Positions 54,893 to 63,042 of a stretch of 64,000 nt of DNA are shown one piece after another. The translations under genes were made by a program, and so were the position numbers. Position 1 is the first letter of the stretch. Each line of letters begins with the position of its first letter. This stretch comes from Phycisphaerales bacterium (GTDB lineage Bacteria > Planctomycetota > Phycisphaerae > Phycisphaerales > UBA1924). Location: contig JAFIFZ010000055.1 in NCBI GenBank assembly GCA_020831775.1, positions 1 through 64,000 of the forward strand. The letters run 5' to 3'. The notes under the pieces are model-generated. The model had not been told where the DNA came from, searched no databases, and saw only the letters and a program-made list of their open reading frames with translations.

Positions 54893-55708
54893 ATGCACGA
54901 GCTCAGGCGCACCGTCCGCTACTCCTTTAACCCGGCGATCCCCGGCTCAGAGCGCATCAACTCGGGGGGCAACGGGTTCGCCGGCAAGCCCGCGATGGCG
55001 GGGCTAGGCGTCTACGGCGAGATCGAGGTCGCCTGCGAGGGGGAGCCCGACCCGCAGACCGGCTACCTCGTGGACATCAAGGTGATCGACCGAGCGGTCC
55101 GGGAGGCGGCGCTGCCGGAGATCGCCCGGGCGTATCGGGAGCGGCCCGAGTCCTGCCCGGGCGAGGTGCTGAGCGGGCTCGTGCGGCCGCTGGCGGAGGC
55201 ATTGCCGGCGAGTCTCAGGCGGCTGGTGTGGCGGCTGACCCCCACTTACTCGTGGTCGATCGACACGGAGAACGCAATGAAGGCGGTTTTGAGACAGCGG
55301 TTCGACCTTGCGGCGGCCCACCGGCTGGACAGCCCCGAGCTGAGCCCCGAGGAAAACCGCCAGGTCTACGGAGCGTGCAACAACCCTTCGGGGCACGGAC
55401 ATAACTATGTCTTCGAGGCGGCGGTCGAGGTCCCGCTCTCGGGCCGGGGTTCGGACGGGGCGTTCACGCTGGCGACGCTCGAAAAACTGGCCGACGAATT
55501 GATTATCGGGCCTTTTGACCATAAGCACCTGAACGAGGACACCGAGGTGTTTGATCCACGCCGGGGCGGGGTGATGCCGTCGGTAGAGCACATCGCCAGG
55601 GTGTTCTTTGAGAGGCTGGAGCCTGGGGTTGCGGCGCACGAGGGGGCGAGGCTGGTGTCGGTGACGGTGTGGGAGACGGACCGGACCTGCGCCGCATATC
55701 CGGCATAA
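54893..55708 (+). CDS. queD: Two-domain 6-pyruvoyl-tetrahydropterin synthase homologue
   Basis: 271 aa from the ATG at 54893, with no strong ribosome site. The C-terminal domain (about 128-271) is a complete QueD/PTPS domain: zinc histidines H143, H168 and H170 (AAHRL and GHGHNY), Cys162, the D-H pair at 209-210 (FDHKHLN), E232 in SVEHIARVF and E261 in WETDRTCAAY. The N-terminal domain (about 1-125) has a similar size and a strand pattern beginning VRYSFNPAIPG with DIKVIDRAVREAAL, but lacks the zinc histidines, suggesting a degenerate duplicate. QueD makes 6-carboxytetrahydropterin for the 7-deazaguanine/queuosine pathway. The surrounding genes do not belong to this pathway. Confidence 0.8.
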   Translation: MHELRRTVRYSFNPAIPGSERINSGGNGFAGKPAMAGLGVYGEIEVACEGEPDPQTGYLVDIKVIDRAVREAALPEIARAYRERPESCPGEVLSGLVRPLAEALPASLRRLVWRLTPTYSWSIDTENAMKAVLRQRFDLAAAHRLDSPELSPEENRQVYGACNNPSGHGHNYVFEAAVEVPLSGRGSDGAFTLATLEKLADELIIGPFDHKHLNEDTEVFDPRRGGVMPSVEHIARVFFERLEPGVAAHEGARLVSVTVWETDRTCAAYPA

Positions 55709-55757
55709 CCCTCCAAAACGGGAAACCGATTCGGATCCGACCGATAGAATCAAGATC

Positions 55758-57437
55758 ATGGGCATTGGCACGCTGCTGATTGAACGCGGCGTTATAACGC
55801 GAGAGGACCTCGACCGCGCGCTGCGAGATCAGCGGGCGACCGGTGAGCGTCTGGACAAGGTGTTGATCCGCCTGGGGATGGTCGACCGGGCCGAGGTGCT
55901 GCGGGCTCTTGGCGAGCAGCTCCATATGGAGGTGATCGACCCGGCCGACCTCGAAGTGGATGACGCCGTCCTCCGCATGCTGCCCGCCAAGATCGTCTAC
56001 CGCCAGAACTGCGCCCCGATCGCCAGAGAGAACGGGACGCTGGTGGTCGCGACGAGCGACCCGCTCGAACTGACCGCGGCCGATGAGCTGCAGATGCTCA
56101 CAGGCTGCGCGATCGAGTTTGTGCTCGCCGACGAGGAAGAGCTCGGCAAGTTCATCCGGACGCACTACGGCGTGGGCGGCGGGACGCTCGACGAGCTGTC
56201 GGAGGGGATGGAGGATGCGCCGGACGCGAGCCTCGAAGGCAGCGACGAGCTCGAACAGGCGCAGGCCGCGTCGGTGGTCAAGCTCGTCAACGACTTGCTT
56301 GTTGAGGCGGTCAAAGAGCGGGCGACGGACATCCACATCGAGCCCTACGAGGGCGACCTCGTGGTGCGCTACCGCATCGACGGCGTGCTGCAGCGGGCGA
56401 GCACGCCCCCGACCTTGCGTCGGTTTGGGGCCGCGATCATCAGCCGCCTGAAGATCATGTCGAACCTGAACATCGCCGAGAAGCGCAAGCCCCAGGACGG
56501 GCGCATCTCGATGCGTGCGCGGATCGAAGGGAAGATGCAGGAGTTCGACCTGCGCGTGAGCGTGATCCCGATGCTGTTCGGCGAGGGTGTCGTGCTCCGC
56601 GTGCTCAGCAAGGAGGCGGTGCTGCTGAGCCTCGACGACCTGGGCATGCCCAAGCAGGTCTTGGAGCCTTGGGACCTTTTGATCAATCGGCCGCACGGCA
56701 TCCTGCTGGTCACGGGGCCGACAGGCTCTGGTAAGTCGACAACGCTGTACGGCTCGCTGAACCGGATCGTCTCTGACGAAGTGAAGGTGATCACGGTCGA
56801 GGACCCGGTCGAATACCACGTCGACGGTGTGAACCAGATCCAGGTGAACACGAAGGTCGGGCTGACCTTCGCGGCTGGGCTGCGGTCGATCCTCCGCCAC
56901 GACCCCGATGTGGTGATGATCGGCGAGATCCGCGACAAGGAAACCGCAGAGACGGCGATCCAGGCTTCGCTGACGGGGCACCTCGTCTTCAGCACGCTGC
57001 ACACCAACGACGCGCCGGGCGCCGCGACGCGTCTGCTCGATATGGGCGTCGAGCCGTTCCTGGTGTCGTCTTCGGTCGAGGGCGTGCTGGCGCAGCGTCT
57101 GGTGCGTCGGATCTGCGCCCACTGCAAAGAGACCTACACGCCTGAAAGAACCGATCTGCCTCCGGGCTTCGTGGTTCCCGAGAGCGGGACGCTTCAGCGG
57201 GGCGTGGGCTGCCGCGCCTGCCGCGAGACGGGCTTCCGCGGACGCGTCGGCGTGTTCGAGCTTTTGCAGCTGAGCGACGCGGCGCGGGACATGGTGATGC
57301 GCCGGGCCAACGCTCGGGAGATCGCCGAACGAGCGAAGGCCGACGGCGACTACTACCGCCTGATGGACGACGGGCTTGAGAAGGCCAAGGCGGGGCTGAC
57401 AACCGTGCCCGAGGTCGTGCGGGCGCTGACGGTCTGA
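55758..57437 (+). CDS. gspE: Secretion ATPase GspE (PilB-like)
   Basis: 559 aa. An N-terminal MshEN/GspE_N domain (about 1-140) contains the cyclic-di-GMP-type LGEQLHMEVIDP and LDRALRDQRATGERL patterns. The core has the Asp box (DIHIEPYE), Walker A GPTGSGKS at 320-327, Walker B around 382-393 (DPDVVMIGEIRD), the His box TGHLVFSTLHTNDA and four zinc-binding cysteines at 453, 456, 485 and 488. It drives pseudopilus assembly via GspF. Although homologous systems have gspE next to gspF, here it lies 2.1 kb away on the other strand. A strong terminator follows. Confidence 0.93.
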   Translation: MGIGTLLIERGVITREDLDRALRDQRATGERLDKVLIRLGMVDRAEVLRALGEQLHMEVIDPADLEVDDAVLRMLPAKIVYRQNCAPIARENGTLVVATSDPLELTAADELQMLTGCAIEFVLADEEELGKFIRTHYGVGGGTLDELSEGMEDAPDASLEGSDELEQAQAASVVKLVNDLLVEAVKERATDIHIEPYEGDLVVRYRIDGVLQRASTPPTLRRFGAAIISRLKIMSNLNIAEKRKPQDGRISMRARIEGKMQEFDLRVSVIPMLFGEGVVLRVLSKEAVLLSLDDLGMPKQVLEPWDLLINRPHGILLVTGPTGSGKSTTLYGSLNRIVSDEVKVITVEDPVEYHVDGVNQIQVNTKVGLTFAAGLRSILRHDPDVVMIGEIRDKETAETAIQASLTGHLVFSTLHTNDAPGAATRLLDMGVEPFLVSSSVEGVLAQRLVRRICAHCKETYTPERTDLPPGFVVPESGTLQRGVGCRACRETGFRGRVGVFELLQLSDAARDMVMRRANAREIAERAKADGDYYRLMDDGLEKAKAGLTTVPEVVRALTV

Positions 57438-57470
57438 CGGGACGGCAAACAGTTGATGGGAAGAGAATTA

Positions 57471-57498
57471 CGCCCCGGGCCGATGCCGGGGCGTTTTG
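57471..57498 (+). terminator. Rho-independent terminator after gspE
   Basis: CGCCCCGG and CCGGGGCG arms flank a 7-base loop; TTTT follows on the plus strand at about 57494-57497. It lies 33 bases beyond the gspE stop. Confidence 0.75.
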
Positions 57499-57529
57499 TG
57501 TGTATCGAGATGCGATCGGGGCGGACCGC

Positions 57530-59458
57530 TCAACGATCTTCGCGGTGGGCTTCTTCGTTGCTGGCTTTCAGGACCGCCAACGCGACGGTGTAGGGGTCGG
57601 GGCCGGTAGAGCCGTAGCGGATGAGATTGATGAGTTCGTCCGCGTCGAGCATGCTCCAGCGTCCGCGGGGGCGCATGCCGCCGTGGGACCTCTGCTGCGC
57701 TGAAAAGACCGCGACGCCTCCGGCGATGACCGGCGCGAACTCCTTGAGGACGCCGATGCCGGCGGAGAGCTGGACGAGCATGGAGGGGTCGCCCTCGGAG
57801 AGCTGGATGTAGTCGTCGCCTTCCCAGTAGCCGATCTGGAAAGAGGGCCGTGCGGAGACGAGCAGTTCGCGGGCGGTCGGGACGACGAGGCCGGGGTCTC
57901 TGCCGGCTTCGGTGTTGCGGACACCGGCGGCGACGGCGGAGCCGACCATGGAGAGTCCGCCGTAGCCGGAGCGGGCGAAGCGTTCGGTGTCGACGAAGTT
58001 CACCGCGGAGACGGTGCGTCCGTCAAGGAAGGGCTTGGTGTCGAAGCCGGGGTCGCCCGAAAGGATGTGCTCGACGGCGCCGACGACACCCTGGGGCGTC
58101 AGGCCGAGGACGAGCCAGTCGTCGGTGAGGGCGAGGGAGATGTCCAGCGGGATCGGGAGGCCGTCGAAGCGGAGGGACATGTAGCTCTGGTTGTCGTGCG
58201 ACCACGGGGCGACGCGGAGGCGGGATACCACCTCGTTGTACTCGCCTTCTTCGCGGATGACCTCACGCAGCGTGGCCGCGGCGCGGTTGATGGTGTTTCT
58301 GAGGGTGGCGTGGTCGTCGACGGCGAGGATCATGACGGCGGACATGAGCCCGCCGCTGCCGGTGGTGTCGGACATGAACAGGGCGGTGCTGTCGCCGAGG
58401 GTGTCGAAAAGGTCTTCGCGGAGGTGGATGCCGGTGGCTTGGCGGATCTCCCAGTAGAGCTCTTCGATCGACTCGCGGACCTCGTCCTGGTTCTCGAAGC
58501 GGGCGAGGAATCCGGACGGGTTGGAGGCGGTGACGAAAGCGAGTGTGGCGTCGGCCGGGATGGCGCGGAGCGCCGAGGTGCCGAGCGTTTCGGTGGGGTT
58601 GCCCATCAGCTCTGTGAAGCGTCTGACATTGACCGAGCGGATGTGGCTGAAGGAACGCTCGGCGTCGGAGCCGTAGACGAAGTGGAACGAGGGGGCGTCC
58701 GGCCCGAGCAGGCCGAGCTCTTCGATCTCGCGGATGGTGTGCATGAATTCGGGGTCGGCGCCGGCGAAGGCCTTGGCCGTGTTCAGGCCGGGCTCGATCG
58801 CTCGGAGGTCGGCGACGCCGCGGACGCGGATGTGCTGCCCCTCTTCGAGATCGGGCAAGATCGCAAAGGGCGCGTCGAGGTCGTCGACGGCGCCCGCGAA
58901 GGCGGTGAAGGCCCAGCGGTCGCCCGAGGCTCTGGGACCGAAACCGAAGGAGCCGATGGGCGTGGCGAACTCGGACAGGCCCTCGAAGCGAGGCTGCGGG
59001 CCGGGCTCGAAGGGGAGGGGCCCGCCCATCTCCATGAGGGAGCGATAGCCGCGGTCGAGGCGGACCGCGCCGGCCCGGTCTGGGGCGTCGAAGGAGAGGA
59101 TCATGCCGTAGCCGAACATGCCGAGTTCGGGGTTGGCGTCGTTGTAGAAGATGGAGAAGCGGCCGGAGGTGGAGAGCGTTCTCGCGGCCAGATCGATGAC
59201 GCGGGTCGCCTCCGGCGGGAAGTCCGGCGTCTCGGCCTGGAGATCGCGGAGGCGGTCGGGCAGCATGCCGAGGGCGCGGACGAGGCCAGCGTCGCGCGGG
59301 TCCTGGAGCATGGTCGGCGGGGCCGACCACTCGACCATCACCAGCGGGCGGATCTGTGGGTTGTCGTTGCTTGCGCCCTGGGCGGGCGACGAGAGAGCGG
59401 TACCGGCGGCGGCGACCGCCGCGAGGCCCGCGAGGTGGGGCAGACTCGGCCTGTGCAT
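57530..59458 (-). CDS. Large secreted protein of unknown function
   Basis: 642 aa from the ATG at 59458. Two in-frame ATGs are separated by two codons; the second is chosen because GGGAGG lies about 6 bases upstream of it but abuts the first. The signal peptide (LPHLAGLAAVAAAGTALSSPAQG) is followed by a large extracytoplasmic body with no membrane helix. It has several alternating strands and helices, a long ELYWEIRQATGIHLREDLFDTLGDSTALFMS segment and an FDGLPIPLDISLALTDDWLVLGL strand pair. The layout recalls DUF3352-type secreted proteins, but I cannot verify this. It is divergent from the GT9 gene. Confidence 0.65.
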   Translation of the reverse strand: MHRPSLPHLAGLAAVAAAGTALSSPAQGASNDNPQIRPLVMVEWSAPPTMLQDPRDAGLVRALGMLPDRLRDLQAETPDFPPEATRVIDLAARTLSTSGRFSIFYNDANPELGMFGYGMILSFDAPDRAGAVRLDRGYRSLMEMGGPLPFEPGPQPRFEGLSEFATPIGSFGFGPRASGDRWAFTAFAGAVDDLDAPFAILPDLEEGQHIRVRGVADLRAIEPGLNTAKAFAGADPEFMHTIREIEELGLLGPDAPSFHFVYGSDAERSFSHIRSVNVRRFTELMGNPTETLGTSALRAIPADATLAFVTASNPSGFLARFENQDEVRESIEELYWEIRQATGIHLREDLFDTLGDSTALFMSDTTGSGGLMSAVMILAVDDHATLRNTINRAAATLREVIREEGEYNEVVSRLRVAPWSHDNQSYMSLRFDGLPIPLDISLALTDDWLVLGLTPQGVVGAVEHILSGDPGFDTKPFLDGRTVSAVNFVDTERFARSGYGGLSMVGSAVAAGVRNTEAGRDPGLVVPTARELLVSARPSFQIGYWEGDDYIQLSEGDPSMLVQLSAGIGVLKEFAPVIAGGVAVFSAQQRSHGGMRPRGRWSMLDADELINLIRYGSTGPDPYTVALAVLKASNEEAHREDR

Positions 59459-59652
59459 GTTCATCCTCCCTGTGAGAAGCTCGTGATCGGGCTGGGCTCG
59501 GCCGGACGCTGCCAGCGCGAGTTTGGCCCCTTCTGGGTTTGGGATCCCCACGGTAGCGATTTCGCCGGTCGCGGGGTGTCGCCCCACTATCATCGCCCCC
59601 GACTTTCCTCTCCGGCCGCACCCCTCAGGGCCGGCCAACCCCGCGGAGGCCG

Positions 59653-60687
59653 ATGACCAGCCCCGAGCGCATTCTGATCGTCCGGCCCAGCGCGCTGGGG
59701 GATGTGTGCCGGAGCGTGCCGGTTCTGGCGAGCCTGCGGGCGGCGCTGCCGGAGGCCCGGATCGACTGGCTGGTGCAGGACGGGTTCGCCGACGGGGTGC
59801 GGGCGCACCCGGCGCTCGACGGGGTGGTGGAGTTTCCGAGGAAGCGACTGGGGCGGATGATGCGTCGGGGTAACCTGCCCGGGGTGATCCGGTGGCTGAA
59901 CGAGATCCGCCGGGCCCGGTACGACCTCGTGCTGGATTGCCAGGGGCTGGCGCGGAGCGGGATTATCACGAGGTGGACGGGGGCGAGGACGCGAATCGGC
60001 GACGCGGGGGCTCGCGAGGGGGCGAGGCTGGCGTACACGCATCGCGTTGATTCCAGCGCGGTCCCGCACACGGTCGACAAGATGCTGGCGTTGCTGGAGC
60101 CTGTCGGCGCGCCGGTGGAGCACGACATGCGGCTGTTCGCCCCGCGGGAGGATGTCGCGCAGGCGGCGGGGGACGCCCGCTTTGCCGGGCAGTTTGCGGT
60201 GATCGCGCCGACCAGCCGCTGGGCGGGCAAGCGGTGGCCTGCGGAACGGTTTGCGGCGGTTGCGCAGGCGCTGCTTTCGCGAGAGGGCGGGCGCGGGGTT
60301 GAGCGGGTGGTGCTGGTGGGCGGTCCCGGCGAGCGCGAGCAGTGCGGGCCGCTGCTGGAACTCGCGGCGGGCAACGATCGCGTGGTCGATCTGATCGGCC
60401 AGACGAGCGTCGGGATGATGATGGCGGTGATCGAGCGGTCGTCGCTGGTGCTCGCGTGCGACTCTGCGGCGTTGCACATCGCGGTCGGGTTCGATCGGCC
60501 GATCGTCGGGCTGTACGGGCCGACGGATGTCTCGAAAGTCGGGCCCTACCAGCGCGAAAAAGATGTGATCCAGCACACCCGCGATGGGGATGTGCTGGAT
60601 CACAAGGACGAGCGGCTGGGCGGGCCGATGATGGAGCGGATCACGGCCGAGGAAGTGATCGGCGCCTGCCTCGAACGGTTGGGCTGA
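59653..60687 (+). CDS. Glycosyltransferase family 9 (heptosyltransferase-like)
   Basis: 344 aa. GT9 motifs are RILIVRPSALGDVCRSVPVLASLR at the start, DLVLDCQGLARSGII, a Rossmann-like FAVIAPTSRWAGKRWPAERFAAVA with the conserved W-x3-R-W, VVLVGGPGEREQ, DLIGQTS and ACDSAALHIAVGFDRPIVGLYGPTDVSKVGPY. The DSAxLHIA and GxT signatures are the ADP-heptose binding type seen in WaaC/WaaF. It probably adds a sugar to lipopolysaccharide or a related surface polymer. GGAGG lies directly upstream. It is convergent with serC. Confidence 0.88.
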   Translation: MTSPERILIVRPSALGDVCRSVPVLASLRAALPEARIDWLVQDGFADGVRAHPALDGVVEFPRKRLGRMMRRGNLPGVIRWLNEIRRARYDLVLDCQGLARSGIITRWTGARTRIGDAGAREGARLAYTHRVDSSAVPHTVDKMLALLEPVGAPVEHDMRLFAPREDVAQAAGDARFAGQFAVIAPTSRWAGKRWPAERFAAVAQALLSREGGRGVERVVLVGGPGEREQCGPLLELAAGNDRVVDLIGQTSVGMMMAVIERSSLVLACDSAALHIAVGFDRPIVGLYGPTDVSKVGPYQREKDVIQHTRDGDVLDHKDERLGGPMMERITAEEVIGACLERLG

Positions 60688-60709
60688 GGGGCGCGCCGAC
60701 CTCGGCGGG

Positions 60710-61801
60710 TCAGCCGTTGGTGCGTTCGAACTCTTTCATGAACTGGGCGAGGGCCTCGCAGCCTGCGCGGGGCATGGCGTTGTAGATGCTGGCTCGTGCG
60801 CCGCCGACGGAGCGGTGGCCCTTCATGCCGTCGAGGCCGTTGGCTTCGGCTTCCTCGATGAACTTCTTCTCCAGCTCCGGGGTGGGGAGGGTGAAAGTGA
60901 TGTTCATGAGCGAGCGGCAGTGCTTCTCGGAGTGGCCGGTGTAGAAGCCCGAGGCGTCGATGACGTCGTAGATGAGCTTGGCCTTTTCTTCGTTGTGCTT
61001 CTGCATCGCTTCGAGGCCGCCTTGGCGGAGGATCCACTTGAAGACCTGGCCGACGAGGTAGATGCCGAAGGTCGGGGGCGTGTTGTAGCGGCTCTCGTTC
61101 TCGGCGTGGGTGGTGTAGCGGAGCATGGTCGGCAGCTCGCGGCACTGCTTGTCGAGGACATCCTCGCGGACGATGACCATGACGGTGCCGGCGGGGCCGA
61201 GGTTTTTCTGTGCGCCGGCGTAGAGCAGGCCGTACTTGGAGAGGTTGATGGGCTGGCTGAAGATGTCGCTGGAGGCGTCGCTGACGAGGAAGGCGCCCGA
61301 GGGGATCTCGGGCTCCTTCTTCCACTGCGTGCCCATGATGGTGTTGTTGCTGGTGAAGTGGACGTAGGCGGGGTTTTCGGAGTACTTCACCTCGGACATG
61401 GATTCGGGGAGTCGCTTGAAGCGGCCGGGCTCGCCGTCGTAGCAGACATTGACGGTGCCGTAGAGCTTGGCCTCTGCGATGGAGTCCATGGCCCACTTGC
61501 CGGTTTTGTAGTAGTCGGCGGTGCGTCCGTCGGGGAGGTAGTTGGCGGGGACCATGAAGCACTGGGAGCTTGCGCCGCCCTGGACGAAGAGCATCTTGTG
61601 GGTGTCTGGGAGGTTGCAGACCTTCTTGCCGTCTTCGAGGGTCTCGGCGAGAACGCGGTCGTAGGACTTGCCTCGGTGGCTGTGCTCGAGAATGCCGATG
61701 CCTGAGTCGAAGATGTTCATCACATCCTGCTGGACCTGCTTGAGGACTTCCTCGGGCAGGACGCCGGGGCCGGCGGAAAAGTTGAAGATGCGCTCTGACA
61801 T
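60710..61801 (-). CDS. serC: Phosphoserine aminotransferase
   Basis: 363 aa, standard length. The start RIFNFSAGPGVLPEEVL and the pocket GGASSQCFMVPAN are the SerC N terminus; the PLP lysine is in AGAQKNLGPAG, and VSDASSDIFSQPIN is typical. The C terminus has the GHRSVGGARASIYNAMP motif. It converts 3-phosphohydroxypyruvate to phosphoserine with glutamate as donor (and may also act on the pyridoxal route). GGAG lies 8-9 bases before the ATG. It follows serA by 96 bases on the same strand. Confidence 0.95.
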   Translation of the reverse strand: MSERIFNFSAGPGVLPEEVLKQVQQDVMNIFDSGIGILEHSHRGKSYDRVLAETLEDGKKVCNLPDTHKMLFVQGGASSQCFMVPANYLPDGRTADYYKTGKWAMDSIAEAKLYGTVNVCYDGEPGRFKRLPESMSEVKYSENPAYVHFTSNNTIMGTQWKKEPEIPSGAFLVSDASSDIFSQPINLSKYGLLYAGAQKNLGPAGTVMVIVREDVLDKQCRELPTMLRYTTHAENESRYNTPPTFGIYLVGQVFKWILRQGGLEAMQKHNEEKAKLIYDVIDASGFYTGHSEKHCRSLMNITFTLPTPELEKKFIEEAEANGLDGMKGHRSVGGARASIYNAMPRAGCEALAQFMKEFERTNG

Positions 61802-61897
61802 CGGGGTGTCTCCCTTGCTTGATGCTTTGTCTGCGCGGCTGGGGTTTGGTTGCCGCGGAATGGATGTTGTTTAGCGGGCCGCGGCGGGGTTTGTCAA

Positions 61898-62890
61898 TCA
61901 ACGGGCCGCGGCGGCCCGGGGCTCGTTGACGAGGTTCGGCGTCGAGCCGTTCTTCATGAACTCCGAGACGATGCGGACCGTTTCCTCGGCGACGGCGAGC
62001 TGGGCTTGGTCGGTCGAGGCGCCGCAGTGGTGCGTGAAGACCGCCCATGGGATCTTCGCGGCGGTGCTCGTCCAGTCGCAGGCCTTGTCGGCGGGCTGGT
62101 CGGCGTAGACATCGAGGCCGACGCGGAGGGATCTCTCGGACGCGACCTTGCAGAGGGCGTCCTGATCGACGACGGTGCCGCGCGAAGTGTTGATGAAGAT
62201 CGCGCCGGGCTTCATGCTGCGCAGGAACTCCGCGTCGATGAGATTCTTGGTGTCGTCCGTCGAGGCGACATGGACGCTGACGGCGTCGGCCTCTGAGGCG
62301 AGCTTGAGCAGGTCTTTGCGGGTGCTGCCGCCTGAAGCGACGCCGAGCTCGTCGGCCCGCTCGACGGACATGCGCCTCGACCAGACGACGACCTTCATGT
62401 CGAAGGCTTTGGCCCGCTGGATGACTTCTTGCCCGATCGCGCCGACGCCGACGATCGCGAGCGTGCGGCCCTTCAGGCCTCGCGCCGCGGAGAACTCCTT
62501 CTTGTTCCACCTGCCGGCGCGGGTCTGGGCGGTCTGGTCGCCGATGCGTCGGTCGCAGGCGATGAGGAGGCCGATGGTGAGCTCGGCGACGGCGGCGGCG
62601 TTCATGCCCGGGCAGTTGCAGACGGCGACGCCCCGGTCGGCTGCGGCGTTGGTGTCGATGTTGTCGTAGCCGGCGCCGGCACGGATGATGAGCTTGAGCG
62701 AGCCGCCGGCGTTGATGACCGGGGCGGGGACCTTCGTCGACCGGACGATCAGCACCTCCGGGTCGAAGTCGGCGAGGAGGTCGGGCAGGGTGTCCGGCCC
62801 TGCTTCGGGCTCGGAGCGGACTTTGCATCCCAGGGCTTTGAGGCCTTCGATGCCCTCGGACTCGAACTTATCGGCGATCAACACACGCAT
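61898..62890 (-). CDS. serA: D-3-phosphoglycerate dehydrogenase, short form
   Basis: 330 aa from the ATG at 62890 with GGAG 8 bases upstream; the frame runs on upstream but is non-coding there. It consists of the substrate/NAD domains only: RAGAGYDNIDTNAAADRGV, the NAD motif GVGAIGQEVI, NTSRGTVVD with Arg237 and the catalytic-His segment THHCGASTDQAQ with His288. The usual catalytic Glu (LDVFxxEP) is Gln265 (LDVYADQP). No C-terminal ACT domain is present, so serine feedback should not act through one. It catalyses the first step of serine synthesis, with serC next. Confidence 0.9.
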   Translation of the reverse strand: MRVLIADKFESEGIEGLKALGCKVRSEPEAGPDTLPDLLADFDPEVLIVRSTKVPAPVINAGGSLKLIIRAGAGYDNIDTNAAADRGVAVCNCPGMNAAAVAELTIGLLIACDRRIGDQTAQTRAGRWNKKEFSAARGLKGRTLAIVGVGAIGQEVIQRAKAFDMKVVVWSRRMSVERADELGVASGGSTRKDLLKLASEADAVSVHVASTDDTKNLIDAEFLRSMKPGAIFINTSRGTVVDQDALCKVASERSLRVGLDVYADQPADKACDWTSTAAKIPWAVFTHHCGASTDQAQLAVAEETVRIVSEFMKNGSTPNLVNEPRAAAAR

Positions 62891-63042
62891 GGAAACGCTC
62901 CGCTTCAACAGACGATCCGAGGGGCCCGGCGCCGGTCGACCCGGCCTCGGGCGATCGTACGCCCCACGCGGCGCGAAAACCCGCTCGCGAGGTGGTGATG
63001 AACGGGCGGCGGACCCGCGTTCGTCGGGACATGCGACCTTGC

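Noticed and set aside
55740-55757. Leaderless gspE promoter (TAGAAT ending 8 bases before the ATG)
   Set aside because: The hexamer is close to consensus but there is no -35 match and no evidence of leaderless initiation.
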